This document shows, in pieces, positions 25,188 through 35,379 of a DNA stretch of 46,907 nt. The stretch spans positions 1-46,907 of the forward strand of contig NZ_JPWI01000020.1 of assembly GCF_003326795.1 (NCBI RefSeq), written 5' to 3'. The position numbers were made by a program, and so were the translations under genes. This DNA is from Thalassospira profundimaris. GTDB lineage: Bacteria; Pseudomonadota; Alphaproteobacteria; Rhodospirillales; Thalassospiraceae. The notes under the pieces were generated by a model. It was not told the origin of the DNA. It did no database searches and worked only from the letters and a program-made list of their open reading frames with translations. Position 1 is the first letter of the stretch. The number at the start of each line of letters is the position of its first letter.

Positions 25188-26495
25188 TTATTGTGCAGCG
25201 GGGGTTTGACCGCCACCAAGCGATGCAACAATAAAAGCCGCCATCATTTCGATCATGTTGGGGAAATCCGGATTGAACGTCCCGCGTCGCAATGTGCCAG
25301 CGGTTGCAGATTGCAGCAGATTGCGTTCGCCATAGACGGTGTCGCTGCCTGTTTCGCAGGCTTCATGTTCTGCGGGATCATCATAATGACCGCAATCGCG
25401 AATGGTGCCGTTGAGGCCATAGACAGGGTTATCCGGGCTCATGGTTATCGCGGTATGGGCGTGATTGATGGTGCGCATGTCGTCATTTGACGAACTGATA
25501 ATGTCGATATTATCGCATCTCGGATGTCCGGAAAGCTCGTTGATCTCACCCTGATACCAGATCATTTTTTTGATGCCGGAATTCACCTTGCTGCAGAAAT
25601 AATCCACAGCGGCCAATGGATTGACTGTCTGATCATCGGAGCTGATGGCGATAAAGACCGGGGTCGTTGATGTGGGCAACGAACCATCCCGATAGGGTTC
25701 GGTAACCAGATGAAACTCTGCTGCTGCATTCATCGCCATGGAGCCATATTTGGCCGGATCGCTTTCGGGGCCCTGACCGACCCAATCCTTGAAATAGCGT
25801 ACATAGGGGGTGAGCCAGGCCATCTCGCTTTTGGCCTCAAGACCGGGAGACAGCATGATCATGGCACTGATGCGTGCATCCGTGACACGGGCGGAAATGT
25901 CGCGCCCGATCAGGGCTGCCCCCATCGAATAGCCAATAGGAATGATATGTTCGATATCATCCCCGAAGGCGCCGATGCCAAATCGTACTGTATCAAGCCA
26001 GTCCTGATAGCTGACATCAATCAGATCGCCCGGGGTTGTTCCATGTCCGGGCAACAGCACGCCATTAAATGTTGCGCAAGGGAACCGCATGCGAAGCTGA
26101 TCGCGAACGTCGCTCAGCCAGTAGGGGCTGTCGGTAAGGCCGTGAACGGCAAGAAAACCAACCTTCTCGCCATGAACAAGATTACCTCCCGCCGCATCAC
26201 ATGCAGCTTGATCCGGTGCGACACTATAGGGGCTTCGCATATCGACGACCTGATCAATGTCATAATCGCCGAATGGTTTGGTTTCCGATGCATAACGCCC
26301 TTTGGAAAGAATATCGTAAAGCTGTGTGCGTGTTGATTGCACATAGGCGTCAAACGAGGTTCCCCTGACCGGAGCGCTTATCGCATTGCCCGATGGTGCA
26401 TGCTGCGCATCCGATTCCGAACAGGCACCGATTGCCAACAGGGTGCCCAGTACAAGAGAAGTCAGTCCGGTCCGGATTGTCCGTCGTGTGACCAT
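25188..26495 (-). CDS. Membrane-anchored alpha/beta hydrolase (putative lipoprotein)
   Basis: A 435-residue protein with a lipoprotein signal peptide: basic start, hydrophobic core, and lipobox IGAC with Cys25. The mature enzyme shows FLAVHGLTDSP, LLPGHGTTPGD and the nucleophile elbow GYSMGA, with an aspartate in SSDDQTVNP and a histidine near INHAHTAI. This places it in the alpha/beta hydrolase fold as an esterase or lipase of the envelope. GGAG precedes the ATG at 26495; an upstream ATG at 26522 would spoil the signal peptide. It is followed by a second, cytoplasmic hydrolase. Confidence 0.8.
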   Translation of the reverse strand: MVTRRTIRTGLTSLVLGTLLAIGACSESDAQHAPSGNAISAPVRGTSFDAYVQSTRTQLYDILSKGRYASETKPFGDYDIDQVVDMRSPYSVAPDQAACDAAGGNLVHGEKVGFLAVHGLTDSPYWLSDVRDQLRMRFPCATFNGVLLPGHGTTPGDLIDVSYQDWLDTVRFGIGAFGDDIEHIIPIGYSMGAALIGRDISARVTDARISAMIMLSPGLEAKSEMAWLTPYVRYFKDWVGQGPESDPAKYGSMAMNAAAEFHLVTEPYRDGSLPTSTTPVFIAISSDDQTVNPLAAVDYFCSKVNSGIKKMIWYQGEINELSGHPRCDNIDIISSSNDDMRTINHAHTAITMSPDNPVYGLNGTIRDCGHYDDPAEHEACETGSDTVYGERNLLQSATAGTLRRGTFNPDFPNMIEMMAAFIVASLGGGQTPAAQ

Positions 26496-26587
26496 GGGGA
26501 GGCTCCATATTGGTTGGTGCAAGGGATTGTATTCGATATCGTTTTGCGCGTGATGTTAGCGCGTGTGGTCCCGTGGTGCGAGCAACA

Positions 26588-26617
26588 AAAAAGCGGTCTG
26601 GCGACAGACCGCTTTTT
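26588..26617 (-). terminator. Intrinsic terminator, GCGA loop
   Basis: A perfect 13-bp stem, AAAAAGCGGTCTG (26588-26600) with CAGACCGCTTTTT (26605-26617), closed by a GCGA tetraloop. T-runs exist on both strands; it best serves the OsmC gene on the minus strand, which ends 43 bases upstream of it. Confidence 0.88.
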
Positions 26618-26659
26618 CAAGCATACATCATGACCGGCCAAAGCCTGCGGACTGCCAGT

Positions 26660-27064
26660 TTATTCGATCACTTCCCAGCTATGGGTTACTTCGGCAGCCT
26701 TTGAGAGCATGATCGAGGCCGAGCAATATTTCTCGGCCGAAAGTTCGACCGCCCGACCAACCTTGGTTTCATTAAGGTTTTCGCCCTTTACTTTGAAATG
26801 CAGGTGAATTTTGGTGAAGACCTTGGGATCGGTTTCCGCGCGTTCTGCCTTGACCTCTGTCTCAACATCCTGAACGTTCTCGCGGCCTTTTTGCAGAATG
26901 TGAACCACGTCGATCGATGAACAGCCGCCAAGCCCCAAAAGCAGCATTTCCATAGGGCTCGGGCCAAAGCCGGTGTCCTTGTTGCCATCCATGACAACCC
27001 CGTGTCCGGTGCCGCTGGTGCCCGTGAAAGTAAGGTTTTCAAGCCACTTGACGCGTGCTTCCAT
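26660..27064 (-). CDS. OsmC-family protein
   Basis: A 134-residue OsmC/Ohr-fold protein. The two redox cysteines are present: Cys48 in GLGGCSS and Cys114 in EKYCSAS, along with PSPMEMLLLGLGG. OsmC proteins reduce organic hydroperoxides with thiols. This one is closer to the YhfA-like branch than to Ohr by its short length and spacing, but this is not certain. It is a single-gene unit with its own terminator. Confidence 0.87.
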   Translation of the reverse strand: MEARVKWLENLTFTGTSGTGHGVVMDGNKDTGFGPSPMEMLLLGLGGCSSIDVVHILQKGRENVQDVETEVKAERAETDPKVFTKIHLHFKVKGENLNETKVGRAVELSAEKYCSASIMLSKAAEVTHSWEVIE

Positions 27065-27265
27065 GATCGAATTCCTGTGTTTGAAAAATCATTGCCTCAT
27101 CCTCTAGCGCGGTTGACGCCTGCCTGCAAGTTGAGATCATGTTTCCGGGCAACTTGTGAATTTGTCGCATGGGCATTTCGGGTAGCAAACTGTTATAGGT
27201 GTTTTTACTTTCCCGCGTGATACTATCGTAAGAATTCAGTCCCTTATGGTGTAGGAGTAAAGGGC

Positions 27266-27601
27266 ATGACACAGGATCAAAACCGCAGCAAAAGCCGTTT
27301 CATGATGGGCATGGAGCACGTCCTGCGCGAGATTAACCATGAAATCATCAGCCCGGCGATCCCGGATATGTCGGTTGAAAATGCCGTGCCGCTGATGATT
27401 ACGGTTGCCCGCTTGCGTGCCGACTACCTGAAATACGCGTTCAAGCTAAGTGCGGATCGTACCGAACGACACCCGACCGAAGAAGAACTGGCAAAGCTCA
27501 AACATTTGCGTGAAACCTATCAGGAAATGCTTGCTGCGGCGCGCGAACTCGAACATTGCATTGATCGTGGTTATATCGATTTGCCGGTACCGGCGAAGTA
27601 A
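27266..27601 (+). CDS. Conserved hypothetical protein, 111 residues
   Basis: I do not recognise a named family. The protein is soluble and helical, with no signal or membrane segment. It begins SKSRFMMGMEHVLREINHE, has a central VARLRADYLKYAFKLS helix and a charged EEELAKLKHLRETYQEMLAAARELE helix that could form a coiled coil. GGAG lies eight bases before the ATG. Codon use and amino acid mix look like those of its neighbours, so it is very likely a real gene. Confidence 0.7.
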   Translation: MTQDQNRSKSRFMMGMEHVLREINHEIISPAIPDMSVENAVPLMITVARLRADYLKYAFKLSADRTERHPTEEELAKLKHLRETYQEMLAAARELEHCIDRGYIDLPVPAK

Positions 27602-27787
27602 CACACATAAACATCTGGGGGGAGGGGATTTTCAATCGCCGGTCATGTGAGAAAAATCATGACTTATCCTCAAGGATATGTAATTGCTGTTGCTCATATA
27701 AAACAAGACCGGTCAATCAGGTCTGATTTGGGACATCAATGATAACATAGCCAAGGGAGTGCACTGCAAAGCGGTGCGCGGGGTGTA

Positions 27788-29443
27788 TTGTCTGTCAGTG
27801 TAGATGTTGTGGCGACCGCGGCGTTGTCGCGTGATAGCCTTGTCTTTCTAGATAAGAACGATCTGAAAATCGTTCATGTCAATCCGGCTGCAGAAAAGCA
27901 GTTTGCCGCGGCCAGGACGGTTTTACGCACCGGGACCGAGATCAAACAGTTTCTGGCCTATCTGGCAAAGAATGGCGAGTTTTCTGACGGGGATCCGGTT
28001 GGCGCTGTGCGTCAGGCGCTTGGGGCCATTTCATCCGGGACGCGGGCGGATTTGCCCGGTGTTCGACTTGAAAAGACCCTGTTTTCCTGGCATTGCGATG
28101 TCGGGCCTGGCGAGACCATCGCGCTGGTTCTGCGAGATAGTGGCAAGGCGCAGGAACTTGCCCGCGCGCTGGCCGACCACAAGATTTTTATCCAGCATCT
28201 GATCGACGTGCTGCCGATACCGGTCTATCTGAAAAATCTTGATGGTGTGATCACGCGCTGCAACGCTGTGTTTGCCGAACTTTTCGGCCATGCGGTCGGG
28301 GATGTGATTGGCAAGAAGCTGATCGAAATTGCCCCGGACAGTCTTGCCAAAACGATTTCCGCCCATGAAAAGCCGCTTCTGATTGCTGAAGGACAGGTGC
28401 GCGACGAGATCAGCTTTGTCCTTGATGACGAGGAACGGTCAGCCCTGTTTGCCGTCTCGAGCCTTAAGGGACCAAGCGGCAGTATTGCAGGCACCATCGG
28501 ATCGCTTGTTGATGTCACCAGTCTGAAAAAGGCCCAGGCCGAAGTTGCCGAAGCTGCGCAGCGCCTGACAGGGCTTCTGGAAAGTGCGCCTGTAGGGGTG
28601 GGGATTTCCAGCCGCGAAACAGGTGTCTTCCGGTTCTTTAACAGCACATTTGCCAAGATGCTCGACATCAAGGACGAAAAGGAACCAACGGATTCCATTT
28701 TGTTGTCGGAACGCTATCGCAAGCAGTCTCTTCAAGATATGGATATGATCGGCGAGCTCCATGATGTTGAAATCAGGCTGCGCCGCCCGAACATGGCCGA
28801 AGCGAAATGGCTCAAGACCTCGCTGGAACCGCTGTCGTTCGAGGGTGAAGACACCGTGTTGTGGTGGACGAGTGACATCACCAAACAAAAGCACGCCGCC
28901 CGCGAGCTGCAAAACAAGGCCAATAATGATGAGCTGACCGGATTGGCCAACCGGGCGCGTTTCATGCAAAAACTTGATCAGTGCGAAACGGTTCTGCGCG
29001 GGACCAATACGCCGGCCTCGATCTTCATTCTTGATCTGGACGGGTTCAAGAATCTCAATGATACCAAGGGGCATGCGGCAGGGGACTGGCTGCTGACCGA
29101 AACGTCAAAAAGGCTGAAGCGTGCAGGGCGCCGGGCTGAGGAAGTCGCCCGTCTTGGCGGCGACGAATTCACCATGCTGTTTATTAACAAGGGCGGTGCC
29201 AGGGAAATGGGTGAGATCGCCGATGCAATCCTCAGGGAGCTTAGCCAGCCCTTCCTCTGGAAAGGCGAAGATTGCGGTGTTTCGGCCTCCATCGGGGTTT
29301 CGGTCTTTGATGGTGGTAATTGCGATATGAGCGAGCAGCTCAGACGCGCTGACAAGGCAATGTATCAGGCCAAATCAGCAGGCAAGGCGCAATATTGCCT
29401 TTACACACCGGATCTGGAACCCGAACTTCATCAGGACGACTGA
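27788..29443 (+). CDS. PAS-GGDEF diguanylate cyclase
   Basis: A 551-residue cytoplasmic sensor enzyme. There are an N-terminal PAS-like part (20-120), a PAS domain at about 132-250 (VYLKNLDGVITRCNAVFAEL), a further PAS-like domain at 258-370, and a GGDEF domain at about 375-545. The active-site motif is intact (LGGDEF, Gly457-Phe461), so it should make c-di-GMP. The product-inhibition site five residues before it reads RRAE instead of RxxD, so feedback inhibition may be weak. There is no ATG at the start; TTG at 27788 is used, and a GTG at 27812 is an alternative. With the EAL protein it gives the window both c-di-GMP activities. Confidence 0.85.
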   Translation: MSVSVDVVATAALSRDSLVFLDKNDLKIVHVNPAAEKQFAAARTVLRTGTEIKQFLAYLAKNGEFSDGDPVGAVRQALGAISSGTRADLPGVRLEKTLFSWHCDVGPGETIALVLRDSGKAQELARALADHKIFIQHLIDVLPIPVYLKNLDGVITRCNAVFAELFGHAVGDVIGKKLIEIAPDSLAKTISAHEKPLLIAEGQVRDEISFVLDDEERSALFAVSSLKGPSGSIAGTIGSLVDVTSLKKAQAEVAEAAQRLTGLLESAPVGVGISSRETGVFRFFNSTFAKMLDIKDEKEPTDSILLSERYRKQSLQDMDMIGELHDVEIRLRRPNMAEAKWLKTSLEPLSFEGEDTVLWWTSDITKQKHAARELQNKANNDELTGLANRARFMQKLDQCETVLRGTNTPASIFILDLDGFKNLNDTKGHAAGDWLLTETSKRLKRAGRRAEEVARLGGDEFTMLFINKGGAREMGEIADAILRELSQPFLWKGEDCGVSASIGVSVFDGGNCDMSEQLRRADKAMYQAKSAGKAQYCLYTPDLEPELHQDD

Positions 29444-29520
29444 TACGCGCCCGCATGTTCGGTCATTGCGGGCCGCTACGAAGGCAAATCCGGCCTAAAG
29501 GAAAGCAATTTCCTGAAGAA

Positions 29521-31281
29521 TCAGTCAGGCTTTATGCCAAGCGCCTCGATTAGAGGGGCAAGTTCCTTCTGGTACGGGCGCCATCGTTCAACACTGCTTT
29601 GATAGACCGGTTGGCGTACTTCAAGGGCGCTATGGGTGCGCACTTCGCGTTTGTTGTCATAGAATCGCAGGCACGCATCCTGCCATTCAAGATCAAGGAA
29701 ATTGATCAGACGGCGGGCTTCGTGATCAAGGTCGGCGATGACCTTTTCATAGTCGATCGTGATCAACTGATCGGGCCGCAGCGTCTTTTCCCAGTGTGTC
29801 ATCAGATCACGATAGGCGAGATAGAAATGCCCGATCTCGCGGAGGTCACAAAGATATTTGTGACCGTCACCAAAGAAATGGGTAAAGCACGAAAAACCGG
29901 TATCAAGCGGATCGCGCCGCGAATGGATGATCTTTGAATTGGGAAAAGCCATTGTGATCAACCCGACAGAAACAAAGTTCCCGAGCATCTTGTCGACGAT
30001 ATAGCGCGGGGGATTGCCATCGCGTATCGCTTCGGGAGGCAACATACGAAGAACTTCATCGCGATAGGCCTTGGCAAACATCGCAAGGCGTTTGGGATCG
30101 GCCAGAAGCTTTTCATGGGCTGGCAGAGATGGAAAGGCATCGCCATAGGCGCGTTTCAACAGATTGGGAAGTGTCCGGATTTCACCAACCCCGAAGGCAT
30201 CCGTGTGGCTGTCCAGAATCTGTTCAAGCAGGCTCGATCCGCTACGCGGCATACCGACGATGAAGATGAATTGCTGCTCGTCCCCGGTTTCGCGCAGGGT
30301 GTTCCGCGCGATACTTTCGGGCGTAAAGAAATCTGGCAGTTTTTTGAGGAAACCAAGTGTGCTTTCCTCGTTGTAGTCAATCTGTTCGCGTTGATACCGG
30401 TTGGCGGTGAAATAATGATCCATGGCGGTCTTGCCATCGCCACGCGTCATATAGGCCAGGCCAAGTGCGTAATGCAGATGTTGGAGATCGGTCTTTGACA
30501 GCTTTGATTTTTCAGACCGGATCATCTTTTCAACGGCAGCAAAATCGTCATCCCCAAAGGCCTTGAGGGTTGCCAGCTCCGCCCACGCACGCGCGAAATA
30601 TTTGGAATGACCAAGCGCAGCACGAATAGCGGCTTCGCAACCCTTTTTATCCCCAATGGTTTTGAGGAGGTCTGCCCGGTTTATTTCTATACGTGCGACT
30701 TCCGACGGTTTTGGGGCTGGAACGGGCAAGGTTTGTTTGTTCTTGATCGCGGCATGGGCGACTTCAAGAGCTTGCTCAAAAAGTGCTACGGCTTGTGAGG
30801 GGCGCGACGATTTGGCGACTGAATGGGCATACAGGTTCCATCGTTGCCAATCGCTCGGAGATGTCACCATGACATGGTTGAATAATTTTACACCATGATC
30901 AAATAGTCCGTTCAGGATCAGAGTGCTGGCAAGCTGGGCCTGAATTTCAGGATCGGCTGGATCGCGTTTCATTGCGACGTTCAGAACATTCTGGGCTTCC
31001 AGATACATGTTCTGCTTTATCATCAGTTTTGCAAGATCAAGGAAATACCGGTTTTGGGGATTTGGCGCCTTGCAGGCAAATTCCAGATGTTTCAAGGCCC
31101 CGAAAATATTACCCTGTTTTTCAAGCACACCGGCAAAAAAATGTAACAGCTGACCGTCATTCGAATGGGTCCGCAAATAGGTGGCACAAAGCTGATAAGT
31201 TTCTTGCTCCTTGCCTCGTTTCCAAAGCTCCTGAGCTTTTTTCAGAACATCTTCGGGCGTTTGTGCATTTACAGAACTCAT
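29521..31281 (-). CDS. TPR-repeat sulfotransferase
   Basis: A 586-residue protein without a signal peptide. Residues about 1-300 are TPR-like helices (NIFGALKHLEFACKAPNP, MYLEAQNVLNVAMKRDPAD). Residues about 335-575 are a sulfotransferase domain with the PAPS loop PRSGSS (345-350) and a 3'-phosphate region around HSRRDPLDTGFSCF. Compared with the protein at 19243-21015 it has the same design but low residue identity. AAGGAAA precedes the ATG at 31281. The acceptor is unknown; envelope polysaccharide or protein tyrosine are options in related families. Confidence 0.84.
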   Translation of the reverse strand: MSSVNAQTPEDVLKKAQELWKRGKEQETYQLCATYLRTHSNDGQLLHFFAGVLEKQGNIFGALKHLEFACKAPNPQNRYFLDLAKLMIKQNMYLEAQNVLNVAMKRDPADPEIQAQLASTLILNGLFDHGVKLFNHVMVTSPSDWQRWNLYAHSVAKSSRPSQAVALFEQALEVAHAAIKNKQTLPVPAPKPSEVARIEINRADLLKTIGDKKGCEAAIRAALGHSKYFARAWAELATLKAFGDDDFAAVEKMIRSEKSKLSKTDLQHLHYALGLAYMTRGDGKTAMDHYFTANRYQREQIDYNEESTLGFLKKLPDFFTPESIARNTLRETGDEQQFIFIVGMPRSGSSLLEQILDSHTDAFGVGEIRTLPNLLKRAYGDAFPSLPAHEKLLADPKRLAMFAKAYRDEVLRMLPPEAIRDGNPPRYIVDKMLGNFVSVGLITMAFPNSKIIHSRRDPLDTGFSCFTHFFGDGHKYLCDLREIGHFYLAYRDLMTHWEKTLRPDQLITIDYEKVIADLDHEARRLINFLDLEWQDACLRFYDNKREVRTHSALEVRQPVYQSSVERWRPYQKELAPLIEALGIKPD

Positions 31282-31363
31282 CAATTTTCCTTGCTTGACG
31301 CTCGTTTGGGTAGGATGAGCCTAGTCTAGCAAGGGTAAGTAAACTGTTTAAACCCAAAAAAGA

Positions 31364-31391
31364 AAACGCCCGGCCAGAAGGCCGGGCGTTT
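31364..31391 (-). terminator. Intrinsic terminator of glnA
   Basis: AAACGCCCGGCC (31364-31375) pairs perfectly with GGCCGGGCGTTT (31380-31391) around an AGAA loop. On the minus strand it is followed by TCTTTTTTGGG. It lies 30 bases after the glnA stop. Confidence 0.9.
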
Positions 31392-31421
31392 CCGAATGCG
31401 TCTTCCTTTCGGTGAAAGGAA

Positions 31422-32831
31422 TTAGCCGCTGTAGTACATGTCGAATTCGACCGGGTGCGGCGACTGTTCGAAGCGGATGACTTCTTCCATTTTCAGGGCG
31501 ATGTATGCGTCGATCAGATCGTCGGTCATAACGTCGCCTTTTTTCAGGAAGTCGCGGTCTGCGTCGAGGCTGTCGAGAGCTTCGTGCAGCGAGCGGCAAA
31601 CGGTCGGAACTTCTTTGAGTTCTTCCGGCGGAAGGTCATAGAGGTTCTTGTCCATTGCTTCGCCCGGATGGATCTTGTTCTCGATACCGTCAAGGCCAGC
31701 CATCAGCATTGCAGAGAATGCGAGATACGGGTTGGCAAGGGCATCCGGGAAGCGGATCTCGACGCGTTTGCCTTTCGGGGACGCGGTGTACGGGATACGG
31801 CAGGATGCAGAACGGTTACGTGCAGAGTAAGCCAGCAGAACCGGAGCTTCGAATCCCGGGACCAGACGCTTGTAGGAGTTGGTCGTCGGGTTGGTGAAAG
31901 CGTTCAGTGCCTTGGCGTGCTTGATGATACCGCCAATGTAGTACAGAGCGGTTTCAGAAAGATCCGCATAGCCGTTACCAGCGAACAGCGGCTTGCCTTC
32001 GTGCCAGATCGACTGGTGGGTATGCATGCCCGAACCGTTGTCACCGAAGACCGGCTTCGGCATGAAGGTTGCGGTTTTGCCATACTGGTGAGCAACCATG
32101 TGGATGCAGTATTTGTAGATCTGAACAGCGTCGGCATGTTCGATCAGGGTGCCAAAAGCGATACCCAGTTCGTGCTGCGACGGAGCAACTTCGTGGTGGT
32201 GCTTTTCGCAACGCACGCCCATTTCGTTGATGTAGTTGACCATTTCGGCACGAATGTCGTTTGCCGAGTCAACCGGCTGTACCGGGAAGTAGCCGCCCTT
32301 CGGACCCGGACGGTGGCCGCGGTTGCCGCCTTCGAATTCGGTGCCGGTGTTGTACGGACCTTCTTCGGAATCGAGCTGGTAGCCCATGCCTTCGCCAGCG
32401 GTGGTCCAGCGAACGTCGTCAAACATGAAGAATTCCGGCTCTGCGCCGAAATATGCGGTGTCGCCGATACCAGCGGATTTCATGTATGCCAGTGCGCGTT
32501 TCGCGGTCGAACGCGGGCAACGCTCGTAACCCTGGCCGGTGGCCGGTTCGATAACGTCACAAACGATGATCAGGGTCGGCTGTGCGGTGAACGGATCAAC
32601 AACGGCGGTCGACGGATCCGGCATAAGGATCATGTCGGATTCGTTGATTTCTTTCCAGCCGGCGATCGACGAACCGTCGAACATGATGCCGTCAACAAAG
32701 ACGTCCTCGTCGATCGTGCAGATATCCTGCGCGGTATGCTGCCATTTACCTTTGGAATCGGTAAAGCGCAGATCAACAAACTGGATGCCTTTTTCTTTGA
32801 TCAGATTAAGTACAGAAGCAGCGTCAGACAT
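31422..32831 (-). CDS. glnA: Glutamine synthetase type I
   Basis: A 469-residue GS-I, the usual length. It makes glutamine from glutamate, ammonia and ATP. Seen: the FDGSSIAGW motif (51-59), the metal-binding EPEFF (131-135), the [12 protein letters not shown] segment (263-274), NRSASCRIP (339-347) and the adenylylation site with Tyr398 in [12 protein letters not shown], which implies control by a GlnE-type adenylyltransferase. It lies 62 bases downstream of glnB on the same strand, and the pair is the standard alphaproteobacterial nitrogen-assimilation operon. Confidence 0.97.
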   Translation of the reverse strand: MSDAASVLNLIKEKGIQFVDLRFTDSKGKWQHTAQDICTIDEDVFVDGIMFDGSSIAGWKEINESDMILMPDPSTAVVDPFTAQPTLIIVCDVIEPATGQGYERCPRSTAKRALAYMKSAGIGDTAYFGAEPEFFMFDDVRWTTAGEGMGYQLDSEEGPYNTGTEFEGGNRGHRPGPKGGYFPVQPVDSANDIRAEMVNYINEMGVRCEKHHHEVAPSQHELGIAFGTLIEHADAVQIYKYCIHMVAHQYGKTATFMPKPVFGDNGSGMHTHQSIWHEGKPLFAGNGYADLSETALYYIGGIIKHAKALNAFTNPTTNSYKRLVPGFEAPVLLAYSARNRSASCRIPYTASPKGKRVEIRFPDALANPYLAFSAMLMAGLDGIENKIHPGEAMDKNLYDLPPEELKEVPTVCRSLHEALDSLDADRDFLKKGDVMTDDLIDAYIALKMEEVIRFEQSPHPVEFDMYYSG

Positions 32832-32848
32832 GATGCAACCCTTTAAAA

Positions 32849-32877
32849 CTCATAATTAGTTACCGTACGGTGTTCAA
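32849..32877 (-). promoter_or_regulatory. Possible internal glnA promoter with palindrome in spacer
   Basis: On the minus strand TTGAAC (32877-32872), 17 bases, then TATGAG (32854-32849). The spacer begins with the perfect 10-bp palindrome ACCGTACGGT (32862-32871). It would give glnA a short separate message. The boxes are only fair matches. Confidence 0.4.
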
Positions 32878-32893
32878 TGACAGGCAAGACCGA

Positions 32894-33714
<821 letters not shown>

Positions 33715-34887
33715 ATGACCGAATTTGTCGGCAACCCACTTTTCGCCTCGGGCGGGATCACGATCTTTGAAGTGATGAACGAACTGGCTCAGAAATATCA
33801 GGCCATCAATCTGGGGCAGGGCGCACCCGATACGGACGGCCCGGCCGATATCCGCGAAGCGGCTGCCAAGGCAACCATGGAACTGTCCAACCAGTATCCG
33901 CCCCTTGCCGGTGTACCGGAACTGCTTCAGGCGGTTGCTGACCATAACAAGCGTTTCTATGGCATCGAGGTTGATCCCAAGAAAGAAGTGCTGGTTGCCG
34001 TTGGCGCGACCGAGGGGCTGGCGGATGTGATCCTTGGTCTGGTGGCGCCGGGCGACGAGGTCATCCTGATTGAACCGCTTTATGACAGCTATCTTCCCAT
34101 GGTGAAGCTTGCGGGTGGTATTCCCAAACTGGTGCGCGTCACTCCGCCGCACTGGGAATTGCCGCGCGAGGAACTGGCCGCAGCGTTTAGCGAAAAGACC
34201 AAGCTGATCCTGATCAACTCGCCGCAGAATCCGTGTTCAAAGGTCTATGGTGATGACGAGCTGCAATTCATCGCAGATCTTTGCATCAAGCATGATGTGA
34301 TCGCGCTGTGTGACGAGGTTTACGAGCATATTGTCTTTGATGGTCGCAAGCACAAACCGCTGATGACTTTCCCCGGCATGCATGAGCGCACCGTACGCAT
34401 CGGATCGGCGGGCAAGACATTCTCGCTGACCGGCTGGAAAATCGGCTATATCACAGCCTGTGCAAAACTGATGGAGCCGATCAAGAAAGCGCATCAGTTC
34501 CTTGTCTTTACCGTGCCACCGGCATTGCAGCATGGTGTGGCTTATGGCCTGAACAAGGATGACGAATATTTCGAAACCTTTACCGCGGAAATGCAGGCCA
34601 AGCGTGACTTCTTAATGAAGGGACTCAAGGAAGTCGGCTTTGATGTTCTTGATTCCCAGGGCACCTATTTCATTACCTGCGATTTCCGACCGCTTGGCTA
34701 TGACTGCGACGATGTCGAGTTCTGCCAGATCATGATCAAGGAAGCAGGCGTGGTTGCCATCCCTGTTTCGGCCTTCTATCAGGGCGAAGATGGCGGTGTG
34801 CGTCATTTTGTGCGGTTCTGCTTCTGCAAGCAGGAAGAAAAAATGGCGGCTGCGATTGAACGCATGAAAAAGGCGTTTGCCAAATAA
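33715..34887 (+). CDS. Class I/II pyridoxal-phosphate aminotransferase
   Basis: A 390-residue fold-type I aminotransferase. It has the substrate-side INLGQGAPDTDGP, the NSPQNPCSKV loop, Asp200 and Tyr203 (CDEVYEH), and the PLP lysine Lys234 in SAGKTFSLTGWKIGY. The pattern is that of the kynurenine/methionine/glutamine transaminase group (KAT-like, YbdL-like), with donor specificity not readable. AAGGACG precedes the ATG. It stands alone on its strand and ends at a strong hairpin terminator. Confidence 0.9.
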   Translation: MTEFVGNPLFASGGITIFEVMNELAQKYQAINLGQGAPDTDGPADIREAAAKATMELSNQYPPLAGVPELLQAVADHNKRFYGIEVDPKKEVLVAVGATEGLADVILGLVAPGDEVILIEPLYDSYLPMVKLAGGIPKLVRVTPPHWELPREELAAAFSEKTKLILINSPQNPCSKVYGDDELQFIADLCIKHDVIALCDEVYEHIVFDGRKHKPLMTFPGMHERTVRIGSAGKTFSLTGWKIGYITACAKLMEPIKKAHQFLVFTVPPALQHGVAYGLNKDDEYFETFTAEMQAKRDFLMKGLKEVGFDVLDSQGTYFITCDFRPLGYDCDDVEFCQIMIKEAGVVAIPVSAFYQGEDGGVRHFVRFCFCKQEEKMAAAIERMKKAFAK

Positions 34888-34917
34888 ACTGGCCAGACCA
34901 GTTAACAAATATCCATG

Positions 34918-34964
34918 CCAGAACGGGCCGATCCAGTATCGGCCCGTTCTGGTTTCAGGTTTTG
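34918..34964 (+). terminator. Terminator hairpin after the aminotransferase gene
   Basis: CCAGAACGGGCCGAT (34918-34932) and ATCGGCCCGTTCTGG (34938-34952) form a perfect 15-bp stem, followed by TTTCAGGTTTTG. The T-run is interrupted but the stem is very stable. Confidence 0.75.
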
Positions 34965-34980
34965 TCCAGCGCGGGACAGG

Positions 34981-35331
34981 TCAGGCAGTGGCTGCAAGCA
35001 CGCCCTGACCCTGAAGCGGAAGACCGGCTTCGCGCCAATCCTGCTTGCCATCGTGATAATCACGAACATTGCTATAGCCCAGCTTGCTCAGAGCCATCTG
35101 GGCAATGCCGGAATTCTTGCACGGGCCGTTGGCGCAATAGACCACAATCGGTGCATCAGGATCGGGCAGGATGGTTTTGACATTTTCGTCAATGGCATCA
35201 TGGGGAATGTTGATTGCACCGGGCAGATGCGCATCAACATAGTAACGCGCCGGAAGCGCTTCGATCAGGACCGGTGCATTTGCACTGCCAAGCACGGCCT
35301 TGAGTTCATCACGGGTAATCGTTCTGGTCAT
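34981..35331 (-). CDS. Single-domain rhodanese-like protein
   Basis: A 116-residue rhodanese domain. The active-site cysteine is Cys66 in VVYCANGPCKNSG, and the CDC25/rhodanese signatures LPGAINIPHDAI and GYSNVRDYHDGKQDW are present. Such proteins carry a persulfide and move sulfur to cyanide, thiols or carrier proteins. The frame is open far upstream, but GGAGATTGGAAG places the start at the ATG at 35331. It is transcribed away from a LysR gene that probably controls it. Confidence 0.88.
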   Translation of the reverse strand: MTRTITRDELKAVLGSANAPVLIEALPARYYVDAHLPGAINIPHDAIDENVKTILPDPDAPIVVYCANGPCKNSGIAQMALSKLGYSNVRDYHDGKQDWREAGLPLQGQGVLAATA

Positions 35332-35379
35332 CTTCCAATCTCCATCTGGAATATCGTTGACTGATGGGATCAGTATTGA

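Noticed and set aside
29449..29473. Inverted repeat (GCCCGCA and TGCGGGC) between the GGDEF and sulfotransferase genes as terminator
   Set aside because: The stem is only 7 bp with an 11-base loop and has no T-run on either strand.
31455..32846. Long open frame (463 codons) on the plus strand opposite glnA
   Set aside because: It is the antisense shadow of a highly conserved, codon-biased gene. It has no family features, and glnA is certain.
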